DNA of 42,857 bases. Source: Blastococcus atacamensis. Its GTDB lineage: Bacteria > Actinomycetota > Actinomycetes > Mycobacteriales > Geodermatophilaceae. The DNA lies in assembly GCF_002938425.1 (NCBI RefSeq), contig NZ_POQU01000022.1:1-42857 (forward strand), written 5' to 3'. The first letter of the stretch is position 1. The number at the start of each line of letters is the position of its first letter. Position numbers and translations under genes: made by a program. This document shows, piece after piece, positions 1-8,108 of this stretch. Below the pieces are notes generated by a model that saw nothing but the letters and a program-made list of their open reading frames with translations, was not told where the DNA came from and made no database searches.

Positions 1-79
1 AACCCACCCACCCCGGGGCCAGGCCAGCAGCGCTACGAGGTGAGCGCCGCAGGAGTCAACTTCACCGACACCCACCACC
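1..79 (+). repeat. qor 5'-end repeat, copy A (cut by window edge)
   Basis: This is the 3' part of a 5'-qor fragment. It reads in frame as PGPGQQRYEVSAAGVNFTD followed by THH, matching residues 26-47 of the intact quinone oxidoreductase at 19606. Its promoter and first codons lie outside the window. Homology stops at the core GACACCCACCA (67-77). The next bases, CCTGCTGTC, resemble those after copies B and E. It marks the left end of cassette 1. Confidence 0.85.
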
Positions 80-775
80 TGCTGTCTCGCAAGGCAGATC
101 AGCGCCCTCGAGGTACCGGCTGCCACTGTTGAGCGGGTTCGCGTGGCGTGCAACCCTCTCGGGCACTCATGTGGGTCGGTTCCAGTTGAAGCGTTCTCAG
201 GTGGAGCCTCCGGAGATCGCTGCGGCCTTGTGGCAGCTTCGGGGCGGGTCGCGATCGACAGGGAGGTAGTCCGGACCGACGTGCACACCGTCCAATCCGT
301 CTGCAGCACGGAGGGTGTCGAGGTCGTCGAGCGCGGTCACGGCCTCCACCATCACGATCATCAGGGCTGGTCAGCCCGCGCCGTCGCGTCCGATCGATCA
401 CCCACCGGCCGGCGCCGATCGCTCCGGCGCACCGCAGCCGGGCGAGCCGCTGGGCAGCGCTGCAGCGGATCCCGTCCTCGCCGACCGGCACGCCCACCTC
501 ACCGGCCCCGCCGACAACCCGCTCCCCGACGCCCGAGCCCGCACCTCGCAACTGGGCATGAGCAGTCCCGACAGCCTTCCCAGTGCTCGGTCGGAGGCTG
601 GAAACCTACCCCCGGTGGAACGCTGGGTGGAGCAGGGAGGCGGGCAGCAGAACCCCGTTCGACATCACCGCCACCGACCCCGACACCGCGATATGGAGCG
701 CGGCGCACGCCGGCGCGGCAAACCACCACGCCTCCAACCCGCCAGGACAGGGCTCGCCTTCACTGTTCAGGCCCC
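80..775. other. Gene-poor stretch at the left end of cassette 1
   Basis: Right after copy A, GCTGTCT and the downstream AGGCAG can form a weak 6-bp hairpin with one G-U pair. Apart from the aldolase-like remnant at 197-361, I see no convincing gene here. The long open frames on both strands have Arg/Pro-rich translations typical of high-GC shadow frames. The stretch ends at the stop codon of the leftward SDR gene. Confidence 0.5.
197..361 (-). pseudogene. Remnant of an HpcH/HpaI-type aldolase gene
   Basis: The minus strand reads MIVMVEAVTALDDLD, then LDGVHVGPDYL, then stops. This matches the usual HpcH/HpaI aldolase segment 'vivMiEt.eALeNldeIaavpGlDgvfvGPsDL'. Only about 35 residues are recognisable. 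The upstream part of the domain is not readable in any minus frame and the tail is cut short by a stop, so this is a decayed fragment. The family (class II metal-dependent aldolases of keto-acid catabolism) is recalled knowledge, and the assignment of so short a stretch is inference. Confidence 0.45.
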
Positions 776-1585
776 TCAGCGCATGACGAGGCCACCGTCG
801 ACGAAGAGGCAGGCGCCTGTGACGAAGCGGGCCCACTCACTGGAGAAGAAGAGCACCGCGCCGGCGACGTCGTCCGGGGTGGCCAGGCGCCGCAGCGGTG
901 TGGCCTCCTCCAGGGCGTCCCGTTGCTCGTCCGTCGCGGTCCGGCTCGAGTCCGTGGGGTGCACCAGTCCCGGCGCGACGCAGTTGACCGTGATCCCGAA
1001 GGGTCCGAGCTCGGCGGCCAGGTTCCGGGAGAAGCCGAGCAGGGCGGCCTTGGCCGTCGTGTAGTCGTGGTACGGCACGCTGGGGCGCTCGACGAGGTCG
1101 GTGACCAGGTTGATGATCCGGCCGCCTCCACGGGCCTGCATGCCGGGCAGCGCTGCCCGGCAGACGTTCACCGCCCCGCCGAGGCTGCCCTCCAGTTGGA
1201 GCTGGTAGTCCGCCCAGGTGGTTTCCCACGCCGTCCGGCGGGCCAGCGGGTCGAAGGTGTAGCTGCGTAGCGCGTTGTTGACCACGATGTCTGCAGGCCC
1301 GAAGAAGTCGTCGACCTCGGCGACCATCTGCTGAACGGCAGCGGGGTCGGTGACGTCGGCGCGAATTGCCCGGGCCCGCCCTCCGGAGGCTTCGATGGTC
1401 GCGGCCACGCCTTCGGCGGACGCTGCATCGCGGAGGTAGTTCACGGCGACGGCAGCGCCGTGGGCACCCAACGCTCGGGCGATGGCGGCGCCGATGCCGC
1501 GTCCGGCGCCGGTGACCACCGCCACCCGCCCGGCGAGGAGATCGCTGCGGCCCAGCCCGCTCGGAGACCCGTGGAGGGCGCTCAA
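776..1585 (-). CDS. SDR-family oxidoreductase, last gene of the TPP-riboswitch operon
   Basis: This 269-residue protein is a short-chain dehydrogenase/reductase of the FabG type. It has the cofactor motif TGAGRGIG (about residues 25-32), NNA (103-105) and an active-site YTTAK (Y175, K179). The usual catalytic Ser is replaced by Thr (NLVTD). The TTG start is chosen because it overlaps the LuxC-like stop as TTGA and has AGGAG six bases upstream. A GTG 39 bases further upstream has no such site. As the fourth gene of a tightly overlapping operon, it may reduce the aldehyde made by the LuxC-like enzyme to an alcohol. That role is inferred from context only. Confidence 0.85.
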   Translation of the reverse strand: MSALHGSPSGLGRSDLLAGRVAVVTGAGRGIGAAIARALGAHGAAVAVNYLRDAASAEGVAATIEASGGRARAIRADVTDPAAVQQMVAEVDDFFGPADIVVNNALRSYTFDPLARRTAWETTWADYQLQLEGSLGGAVNVCRAALPGMQARGGGRIINLVTDLVERPSVPYHDYTTAKAALLGFSRNLAAELGPFGITVNCVAPGLVHPTDSSRTATDEQRDALEEATPLRRLATPDDVAGAVLFFSSEWARFVTGACLFVDGGLVMR

Positions 1586-3087
1586 CGCCGACTCCTGTCC
1601 GGCCTGCTCGCAGGCTGGGTCCACTCGGGGTCGTACCGCTCGACCGCGGCCTCGGCCGCGCCTTCGACGTCGGTCCACCGCACCAGGGAGGCGAGGCTGC
1701 CCAGGCCGTCGTGATGCCAGCCCGCCGCCGGCTGCGGCATCTGCCCGACCGCACAGATGCGGTCCGCGCCACAGCGGCCGAGGAGGGACGCCCAGGCATC
1801 CAGTCGCTCCGGAGCGCAGGCGATTCCGGCGGTCTGCAGATAGCGGCGCAGGGGCTGCAGCTGCGCGACGACGTCCTCGATGCCGTCCACCGGGTGCACC
1901 CGCACCAGCCGGTTGAGGACGGAGGGCTCGAACCGCTCGGGTCGCTCCTCGAACAGGACGGTCCACGCGTTGCCGTGCGGGCTGGTGAGGACCTGCACCC
2001 CCGAGTCGGCATCGTAGGAGCGGAACTCGTACCGGGCGCGCACCCCGGCGATGGCAGCGCTCTCCTCCAGGCCGATGGCGGCCCGGGGCCGGGACCGCTC
2101 GTAGCGCTCCATCTCCGCGGCCAGGGCCGCGGCGAAGGCCCGGGGATCCACTCCTCCCCCTCGCTCGACGAACACCGCATGCGGGGACAGGCAGCCCTGC
2201 TGGTCGTACTGCGACACGTCGCGCGCCACCCGGCGAGCGGTGTCGGCGTACCGGTTCAGGGCCAGCGCCTCGTGCCCCACCACGGCGAAGCTGACCTTGT
2301 GGCCGTAGGGGACGAAGGGCATGCCCACGGGCACCCGCCGGGCCAGGCTCTCGGTCGCCCGCAGGCCCGCGGTCGCCATCACCGCGTCCGAGCGGGTGAA
2401 GGCGGTCTCCTCGACGTCCTCCTGCCCGCCGGGCCAGTGCAGGACGGCCAGGCATCGCGCCAGGCCAGGGTCCTCCTCGGCGATCGTGCCGGCGAACAGG
2501 ACCGGGAACAGCGGCTCGGCGCCGGCGGACTTGCCCAGGGTCGCCGACTTCACCAGCAGGGCGCAGACCAGGTTCCAGGCCGGCAGCCCCGGGACGTTCC
2601 CGGCGAAGAACTGGGTCGTCAGGCGTGGGCCGTAGGCGCGGGAGCGGCCGCCGGCCCGGTTTGGGTGGAACCCGTCGAGCACCAGCGGGTTGTCGAAGTC
2701 CTGGGCGAGGAACCGGAGGAGCCGGTCGCGCCGGAAGGTCCGCAGGTGTTCCTTCAGGCCCCGGCGCACCATCTCGGGGGCGTAGCCGGTGATCTGCGGC
2801 AGCAGCTCCTCGGCCAGGACCCGTTGCGGGCAGCGGGGGTCGAACCACCGGGCCACCGCTCTGCCCAGGACCTCGAGCACCTCCATCACGGGGCGTTCGG
2901 CGAGCTCCTCGGCCTGGGCCTGCAGGAGGCGGTCGCACAGCTGCTCGACCAGCGGCGGCGTCACCACAGGGAAGCGCAGCGGCACCGTGCCCACCTGCCG
3001 CGTCGTCCACTCCAGGGCGGCCAGCTCCGCGGGGTCCAGCTGAGGGAGGAAGAACGCGTCCACCACGTCGGAGGAGGGCGGGGTCAC
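1582..3087 (-). CDS. LuxC-like acyl-CoA/acyl-enzyme reductase
   Basis: This 501-residue protein belongs to the acyl-CoA reductase (LuxC) family, which sits in the aldehyde dehydrogenase superfamily. A segment at about 162-200 (GNVPGLPAWN, then VKSATLGKSAGAEP) fits the nucleotide-binding half. QYDQQGCLSPH carries the likely catalytic Cys299. Family members take an activated acyl group from a LuxE-type partner and reduce it with NADPH to an aldehyde. The GTG start overlaps the luxE-like stop (GTGA) and follows a GGGGGA ribosome site. No luciferase genes are present, so luminescence is not implied. The riboswitch upstream points to a thiamine-related substrate (inference). Confidence 0.85.
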   Translation of the reverse strand: MTPPSSDVVDAFFLPQLDPAELAALEWTTRQVGTVPLRFPVVTPPLVEQLCDRLLQAQAEELAERPVMEVLEVLGRAVARWFDPRCPQRVLAEELLPQITGYAPEMVRRGLKEHLRTFRRDRLLRFLAQDFDNPLVLDGFHPNRAGGRSRAYGPRLTTQFFAGNVPGLPAWNLVCALLVKSATLGKSAGAEPLFPVLFAGTIAEEDPGLARCLAVLHWPGGQEDVEETAFTRSDAVMATAGLRATESLARRVPVGMPFVPYGHKVSFAVVGHEALALNRYADTARRVARDVSQYDQQGCLSPHAVFVERGGGVDPRAFAAALAAEMERYERSRPRAAIGLEESAAIAGVRARYEFRSYDADSGVQVLTSPHGNAWTVLFEERPERFEPSVLNRLVRVHPVDGIEDVVAQLQPLRRYLQTAGIACAPERLDAWASLLGRCGADRICAVGQMPQPAAGWHHDGLGSLASLVRWTDVEGAAEAAVERYDPEWTQPASRPDRSRR

Positions 3088-4229
3088 CGTCGGCGTCCCC
3101 CGTTGGCCGCGAGCAGCTCGTCCAGGGCGATGGAGCACCCGCGGGCCTCGCTGCCCTGCGCGCGCCCCAGCAGCACGAACCCGTCCGCGGTGAGGTGGCC
3201 GACGTCCTCGGCCAGCACGGCGAGGCAGGAGCCCCGGTTCGCCAGGTCGACGTGGACGAGCAGGCCGCGCTCCCCGGCCGGCACCGGCCGGCCGGTGCCG
3301 GGGTCGACCACGCGGATCCGGGCCCACGGCGGCACGGCCTTGACCCGGGGACCGGGGTCCTCCCCGAGCCAGACCCGCCGCAGGCTGGTGTCGTAGTACT
3401 GGGTGCTGATCTCGGTCATCCCGTAGTAGTTGACGCACCACGGGTCGGGGATGCCCAGCCGGTCTCCGAAGGCGGCGCGCAGGGTCTCGGCCGAGACCTC
3501 CCGGGAGCGCCCCTTGAACCCGCCGGTGTCCAGCAACCGGCTCCCGGCGGGGAGTGCGAATGAGGCACCGGAGGCCTCCAGGGCATCCAGCAGGTGGACG
3601 TAGGCGAACGACGTGCCGAGCAGGCCGACCGCCACCCCGTCGCGTTCGGCTTCCGCCAGCGCCGCCGAGAGCCGGTCGACCTGGAGGCCGTCCTCGTCGA
3701 GGAAGAAGGCGCTGCCCGGCGCCCCGAAGGAGTCGACCAGGCGACCGAGGAAGTAGGCGAGCGAGGAATGCGGCTGCTGCGCGGGCGGGGGGTTGAGCAC
3801 CAGCAGGCGGATTCGCTCCCGGTCGGGCAGAAACCAGTGCCGGAAGCTCGCCTGCAGCGAGGCGTCATAAAGCCGCAGGTGCGGGTGGTGGTTGCGCCCG
3901 CGCCGGCTCGGGTCGGTGCTGCCGCTGGTCATGAACACGGCGGCGGCGGACTCCGGGGGGTCGCACGACAGGGTGAGCTCCTTGAAGGCGCTCAGCGGCA
4001 CCGGCGGGATCTCCTCCCACCCCGGTATCCGCCCCGGCTGGGCTCCTCGGGCACGGCAGAAGCGCCGGTAGGGAATGTTGCGCTCGTACTGGTCGGCGAA
4101 CAGCTCCCGCGCCAGGCGGTCGAACTCCGCCTCCGCGGCCTCGCCGGGGCCGCCGTCGTCCCACCGCTGCGCCGCCTGCTCCATCCAGGCCAGCAGCCGG
4201 GCGTCCAGGTCGGGGAGGTCGGGGTTCAT
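3084..4229 (-). CDS. LuxE-like acyl-protein synthetase / carboxylate-activating enzyme
   Basis: This 381-residue protein resembles LuxE acyl-protein synthetases, which are distant relatives of the adenylate-forming ligases. Features are VFMTSGSTDPSRRGRNHH (about 98-115), the ATP-binding TSGST loop, and VNYYGMTEISTQYYD, the equivalent of the ligase YGxTE motif. Such enzymes adenylate a carboxylic acid and hold it as a thioester for a LuxC partner. The ATG is preceded by GGAG and overlaps the transporter stop as ATGA, so all four genes of the operon are translationally coupled. Substrate is unknown. A thiamine-derived carboxylate is the proposal discussed in the findings. Confidence 0.85.
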   Translation of the reverse strand: MNPDLPDLDARLLAWMEQAAQRWDDGGPGEAAEAEFDRLARELFADQYERNIPYRRFCRARGAQPGRIPGWEEIPPVPLSAFKELTLSCDPPESAAAVFMTSGSTDPSRRGRNHHPHLRLYDASLQASFRHWFLPDRERIRLLVLNPPPAQQPHSSLAYFLGRLVDSFGAPGSAFFLDEDGLQVDRLSAALAEAERDGVAVGLLGTSFAYVHLLDALEASGASFALPAGSRLLDTGGFKGRSREVSAETLRAAFGDRLGIPDPWCVNYYGMTEISTQYYDTSLRRVWLGEDPGPRVKAVPPWARIRVVDPGTGRPVPAGERGLLVHVDLANRGSCLAVLAEDVGHLTADGFVLLGRAQGSEARGCSIALDELLAANGGRRR

Positions 4230-5665
4230 CGCGTCTCCGTCCGCGCCACGGACGAGGTCAGCGGCGCGACCTCGTCGGACAGGGCCTGCAGGTCGGTGTC
4301 GCGCCGGCCGAGGAGCGAGACAGCGACGGTCACCGCGGTGGAGGAGGCCAACGCCGCCGCGAACGGCGGGAGCGACAGGCCGTCGGCGAAGGTGGCCAGG
4401 TCGAGGGCTGCGCCCAGCGAACCACCGGCGGCGAGTCCGTAGGACAGCGCGCCGGCCAGGCCTGCCACGGCTCCGGCGATCGCGGCGCCAGGAGTCGCGC
4501 GGCGCCACAACCCCAGGAAGGCGGGTGCGATGGTCGCGGCGCACAGCAGGTCGGCGATCAGGAACAGCCGCAGCACCGAGAAGCCCTGGAACGCGACGAC
4601 CGTGGGGAGCGCGGTGAGCAGCACCACCAGCACCCGCGCGCCCCGCAGCCCCATCCGCGGCGCCTCGGTGACGACCGCCGCGGCCAGCCCGCCCTGCAGG
4701 GTGTCCACGGTGGAGGTGACCAGCGCGATGGTGAACAGCAGGACGACGACGAGCACCCATTGCGAGCTGCCGGTCAGGAGCGCGAAGAACGGCGCCGGCG
4801 GGGAGCCCAGGTCGACCGCCGCAGCGGCGGCCAGGAGCCCGACCAGACCCGCCGGCAGCACCACGAGGAACCGCGTCGCGGCGCCGATCACCGCGCCGCG
4901 CGCCAGGGCCCGCTGGTCCCGCGCGGACCACACGCGCTGCCAGTATCCGTTGTGGAACAGGCTCGTGGCCACGACAGCGACCACCAGCGTCGCGGCGCCC
5001 TCCAGGCCGGCTGCGTCCACGCGGAACAGCTGCTCACCGCCCTGCAGGCCGCCGTCCGCCAGTGCCCGGACGACGACGACCCCCACCACACCCAGCAGCA
5101 ACAGGAGCAGCCAGCCCTGCCACACGTCGGTGCGGATGGATGCACGCAGCCCGCCGTACGCGGTGTAGAGGGTGGTCACCGCGGCGACGGCGGCGACGCC
5201 GATCCGGGGATCGAGGTCGGACAGCCGGCCCAGCACGGCCTGGGTGGCCGTCAACTCGGCGGCCAGGGCCACCAGCATGTAGACCAGCGAGATCCCCAGC
5301 ACGTACAGGTGCATCACCCGTCCGAAACGGACGCGCACGAATTCGACGAGGTTGTGCCCGGCCGGCACCAGCTGCCGCAACCGCCGGCCGACCAGGGCCA
5401 GTGCCGCCAGCGGGAGGGTGATCGCCACCGCGTACCCGACCACCCCGGCCAGCCCGATCTGGGCCCCCACCTCCGGAGGCGCGAAGAGCACCCACGCCCC
5501 CACGCCGGAGGCGAAGAACGACAGGCCGAGCGCGCCGCCGCTCTGGGTGCCACGGGCCACCGCGAACTCCTCGAGGTCGCGGTCGCGACCGACCGCCAAA
5601 CCGACCACGGCGAACAGCAGCAAGACGGCAGCCACGGCCACCACGGTCAGGGGGATGCCCACCAT
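4226..5665 (-). CDS. Sodium:solute symporter (SSS family) under a TPP riboswitch
   Basis: This ~479-residue membrane protein has about 13 hydrophobic segments and belongs to the SSS family (PanF/PutP type), for example 'HNLVEFVRVRFGR' and the long segment around 'YGGLRASIRTDVWQG'. The second ATG is chosen: AGGGA lies six bases upstream, inside the 3' strand of the riboswitch. The ATG 21 bases further upstream falls within the aptamer. SSS transporters under TPP control are known (the ThiV type, related to PanF) and are proposed to import thiamine or its precursors. It heads an operon with LuxE-like, LuxC-like and SDR genes. Uptake of a thiamine-related molecule is therefore likely; the exact substrate is not evident. 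Confidence 0.88.
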   Translation of the reverse strand: MVGIPLTVVAVAAVLLLFAVVGLAVGRDRDLEEFAVARGTQSGGALGLSFFASGVGAWVLFAPPEVGAQIGLAGVVGYAVAITLPLAALALVGRRLRQLVPAGHNLVEFVRVRFGRVMHLYVLGISLVYMLVALAAELTATQAVLGRLSDLDPRIGVAAVAAVTTLYTAYGGLRASIRTDVWQGWLLLLLLGVVGVVVVRALADGGLQGGEQLFRVDAAGLEGAATLVVAVVATSLFHNGYWQRVWSARDQRALARGAVIGAATRFLVVLPAGLVGLLAAAAAVDLGSPPAPFFALLTGSSQWVLVVVLLFTIALVTSTVDTLQGGLAAAVVTEAPRMGLRGARVLVVLLTALPTVVAFQGFSVLRLFLIADLLCAATIAPAFLGLWRRATPGAAIAGAVAGLAGALSYGLAAGGSLGAALDLATFADGLSLPPFAAALASSTAVTVAVSLLGRRDTDLQALSDEVAPLTSSVARTETR

Positions 5666-5671
5666 GTCGAG

Positions 5672-5755
5672 TCCCTTCGCCGGCATTACCCGGGCAGGTT
5701 CCTGCGGTCGGCGGCGCGTCCTGCCGCCCTCTCAGCCCGGTGTGCCCGAGCTCCC
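5672..5755 (-). promoter_or_regulatory. TPP (thiamine pyrophosphate) riboswitch
   Basis: Read on the minus strand, the leader contains the THI-box landmarks in the right order: GCTCGGGCACACC, CTGAGAGG, a GC-rich variable hairpin (GGCGG...CCGCC), GACCGC, GAACCTGCCCGGGTAATGCC and GGCGAAGGGA. These are the conserved aptamer elements (CUGAGA, GAACCUG, GGGUAAUGCCRGCG and AGGGA). The AGGGA strand is itself the likely ribosome-binding site, six bases before the transporter ATG. Ligand binding would then hide the start and repress translation when TPP is plentiful. No terminator fits in the few bases left, which supports translational control. Confidence 0.93.
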
Positions 5756-5821
5756 GCTCTTTCCCGCGGACTGTAGCGCCAGGCACCGACGCAGCCCTGG
5801 GCACTCCCATCCGAGGAGGAC

Positions 5822-6050
5822 GTGCGCACCGAGCTGCTCGAACCGAGTTCCACCACGACTCGTTGCCCTACGAGGGCATCGCCCACCACGGGTCCCTCCG
5901 ACTGGGCGAGCGGTACGAGAAGAGTTTGCTGTGGACCTACTCGGGCCCTCCTACGACGCCGAAGCCGTCCGAGGGCTGCTCTGCCTCGTCGAGGGCAGGG
6001 TCGATCTCGAGGTCGATCACGAAACGGGTCGGCGGGGGATCCGCTGTGAA
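5822..6050 (+). pseudogene. Decayed DUF427-family gene with two frameshifts
   Basis: Three consecutive frames together rebuild the C-terminal half of a DUF427 domain. The first gives VRTELLEPSSTTTRCP. The second, after an apparent 1-nt loss in TGCCCTACGAGGGC, gives PYEGIAHHGSLRLGERYEK, then SLLWTY. The third gives YDAEAVRGLLCLVEGRVDL, then EVDHE. In intact relatives these run together roughly as 'VRtdLLepSdt.T.CPyKG.asyws', 'W.Yp.Pl.ea..i.gll.Fy.ervdv.vDg'. The N-terminal half is missing. It lies just upstream of, and divergent from, the riboswitch operon. The family assignment is from recalled consensus. Confidence 0.62.
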
Positions 6051-6116
6051 TCAGAACGCGGAGGTCCGGTCCGTCCCTCGCGGCATGGACATGGTCCGGC
6101 CGGGTAGCTGAGTCCG

Positions 6117-6599
6117 ATGAAACCCGTAGAGCCTTCAACCGCACGTTCCTCACTCCTGGCGAACGTCGGACGGGGGGTGCTGGCCGGTGTGGCCGGCAGC
6201 GTCGTGATGACCGCGTTCCAGAAGTTCGTCGAGATGCCCATCTCGGAGCGTGAGGACAGCTACGGCCCTGCTGACCTGGCCCAGAAGCTCCTGCCCGTCC
6301 GGCCGGCCACCGATGCGGGCAGGAAGCGGCTGAACTACGTGACCCACACCGCTCTGGGCGCCATGTGGGGTGCCGCCTACGGTGTGGCCGCTCACCGGGG
6401 CCTGCGCGGCCTGCGCGGCACCGCGGCAACCTTCGGCGCCATCTACTCCCAGGACCTGGTCATGATCACCGCGCTCGGGCTCGGCAAGCCGTGGACGTGG
6501 TCGCGCAAGGAGGCCACCATCGACGTCCTCGACAAGGTCGTGCACATCGCCGCGACGTCGGCCATCTACGACCGCTTGCTCTCCCCCGCCGTCAGGTGA
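6117..6599 (+). CDS. Small conserved membrane-associated protein, unknown function
   Basis: This 160-residue protein has a hydrophobic stretch near 15-35 (GRGVLAGVAGSVVMTAFQKF), a second at about 66-80 (THTALGAMWGAAYGV) and a third around GAIYSQDLVMITALGLG. It ends with a helix VVHIAATSAIYDRLL. I do not recognise a characterised family. A weak leaderless-type box, TAGCTG, lies six bases before the ATG at 6105-6110, and no clear Shine-Dalgarno sequence is present. It precedes the disulfide-reductase gene by about 100 bp on the same strand, so the two may be co-transcribed. The spacing contains nothing notable. Confidence 0.75.
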   Translation: MKPVEPSTARSSLLANVGRGVLAGVAGSVVMTAFQKFVEMPISEREDSYGPADLAQKLLPVRPATDAGRKRLNYVTHTALGAMWGAAYGVAAHRGLRGLRGTAATFGAIYSQDLVMITALGLGKPWTWSRKEATIDVLDKVVHIAATSAIYDRLLSPAVR

Positions 6600-6702
6600 T
6601 GGCGCGCGCCGAGGCCGATGGGCCGGACGACGGGAGGCCCGCCACCTGCGCGGAGGACAGCTCGAGTGACCTGATCGGCCACGGACCGAACGAGGGAGCG
6701 GC

Positions 6703-8052
6703 ATGAGCGAGCACGTCGACGTCGCAGTGATAGGCATGGGACCGGGTGGCGAGGTCGCCGCCAGCAGGCTGCTGGCCGCCGGCCGGCGCATGGCGGTGAT
6801 CGAGCGGGAACTGATCGGCGGCGAATGCGCCTACTGGGCGTGCATCCCGTCCAAGACCGTGTTGCGCCCTCCGGAGGCCGCCGGAGGGGTCGACCGGGTC
6901 GAGGGAGCAGCCGGAGCCCGTCTGGACTGGTCACAGGCCCGGGACTACCGCGACTACATGGCCCGCCACCTCGACGACTCCGGCCAGGTCCGCGGCTACA
7001 CCGACCAAGGGGCTCTTGTCCTCAGGGGCGGGGCCCGGCTGCTCGCACCGGGTCGTCTCGACGTCGGCGGCCGTGAGCTCACGTGCGACCACGTCGTCGT
7101 CGCCACGGGGTCGGATGCCGTCATCCCGCCCATCGACGGCCTCGAGAACGTCACGACCTGGACGAACCGGGAGACCTACACCGCCCAGGACCTGCCCGAG
7201 CGGGCCGTCATCGTCGGAGGCAGCGCCGTAGGAGTGGAGACCGCCCAGTTCCTCACCCGCTTCGGCGTGCACGTCATCCTGGTGCAGCGGGGCAAGAGGC
7301 TCCTCGGCCGGGAGGAGCCCCGTGTCGGGGAGCTGGCGGAGAAGCACCTGCGGGACATCGGCGTCGACGTCCGCCTCGGCACGGACCCGACCCGGGCGCG
7401 TCGCGACGGCACCGCGAGCGTGCTCGACCTGGCCGACGGCAGCGAGGTACGGGGCGACGTCGTCATCCTCGCCACCGGCCGCACGCCCCGGACCGACGGA
7501 CTGGGGCTCGACCGCGTCGGGGTGCAACTCGGCGAGCGCGGCGAGGTCCTCGTCGACGACCACTGCCGAGCCGCGGACGGCGTCTGGGCACTCGGTGACG
7601 TCACGGCCGTGATGCCGTTCACCCACGTCGCCAAGTACCAGGGCCGGATCGCGGCGGACGCCATTCTCGGTCGGCCGCACCCCGCGAACTACGACGGCAT
7701 CCCGCGGGTGGTCTTCTCGGACCCCGAGATCGCCGCGGCCGGGCTGACCCAAGCTCAGGCCGACGAGCGGGGCCTGACCACGTCGGCCGCCGTGATCGAC
7801 CTGGCGCAGTCCCTGGCCCGCCCGTGGACCTACGAGCGCGACCCGCGTGGGCATCTGGGGCTCCTCGCCGACACGGAGCACCGCGTCCTCATCGGGGCCT
7901 GGGCGATCGGTCCTCAGGCCGGCGAGTGGATCCACCAGGCCTCACTGGCGATCCGCGCCCGCATCCCGGTCGAGACGCTCCTCGATCAGGTCGCCCAGTT
8001 CCCTACCTACAGCGAGGGATACCTGACCGCGCTCGACGCCCTGGACCTGTGA
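6703..8052 (+). CDS. FAD-dependent pyridine nucleotide-disulfide oxidoreductase homologue
   Basis: This 449-residue flavoprotein has the lipoamide dehydrogenase/mercuric reductase layout: FAD site GMGPGGE (11-17), redox pair C42-AYWA-C47 in GGECAYWACIPSK, an NAD(P) site VIVGGSAVGVETAQ, the second FAD motif WALGDV, and a C-terminal dimerisation domain. In canonical members the C-terminus supplies a His-Glu pair in 'HPTxSE'. Here the segment reads FPTYSE, so the His is replaced by Phe433 while Glu438 is kept. It may therefore not be a normal disulfide reductase. The start follows a good GAGGGAG ribosome site. It is the last gene of cassette 1, ending 68 bp before copy B of the qor repeat. Confidence 0.85.
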   Translation: MSEHVDVAVIGMGPGGEVAASRLLAAGRRMAVIERELIGGECAYWACIPSKTVLRPPEAAGGVDRVEGAAGARLDWSQARDYRDYMARHLDDSGQVRGYTDQGALVLRGGARLLAPGRLDVGGRELTCDHVVVATGSDAVIPPIDGLENVTTWTNRETYTAQDLPERAVIVGGSAVGVETAQFLTRFGVHVILVQRGKRLLGREEPRVGELAEKHLRDIGVDVRLGTDPTRARRDGTASVLDLADGSEVRGDVVILATGRTPRTDGLGLDRVGVQLGERGEVLVDDHCRAADGVWALGDVTAVMPFTHVAKYQGRIAADAILGRPHPANYDGIPRVVFSDPEIAAAGLTQAQADERGLTTSAAVIDLAQSLARPWTYERDPRGHLGLLADTEHRVLIGAWAIGPQAGEWIHQASLAIRARIPVETLLDQVAQFPTYSEGYLTALDALDL

Positions 8053-8108
8053 TCGACGAGGTCACCTCCTGCCGTCGACTCGGATGACCTGCCGTTTCAG
8101 CCGAGCCC

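Noticed and set aside
143-1270. Plus-strand open frame of 375 codons
   Set aside because: It runs antisense across the SDR gene, has an Arg/Pro/Ser-rich translation without any domain, and is a codon shadow of high-GC sequence.
776-5665. Bioluminescence (lux) operon
   Set aside because: LuxC- and LuxE-like genes are present but luxA/luxB are not, and the TPP riboswitch points to a vitamin role.
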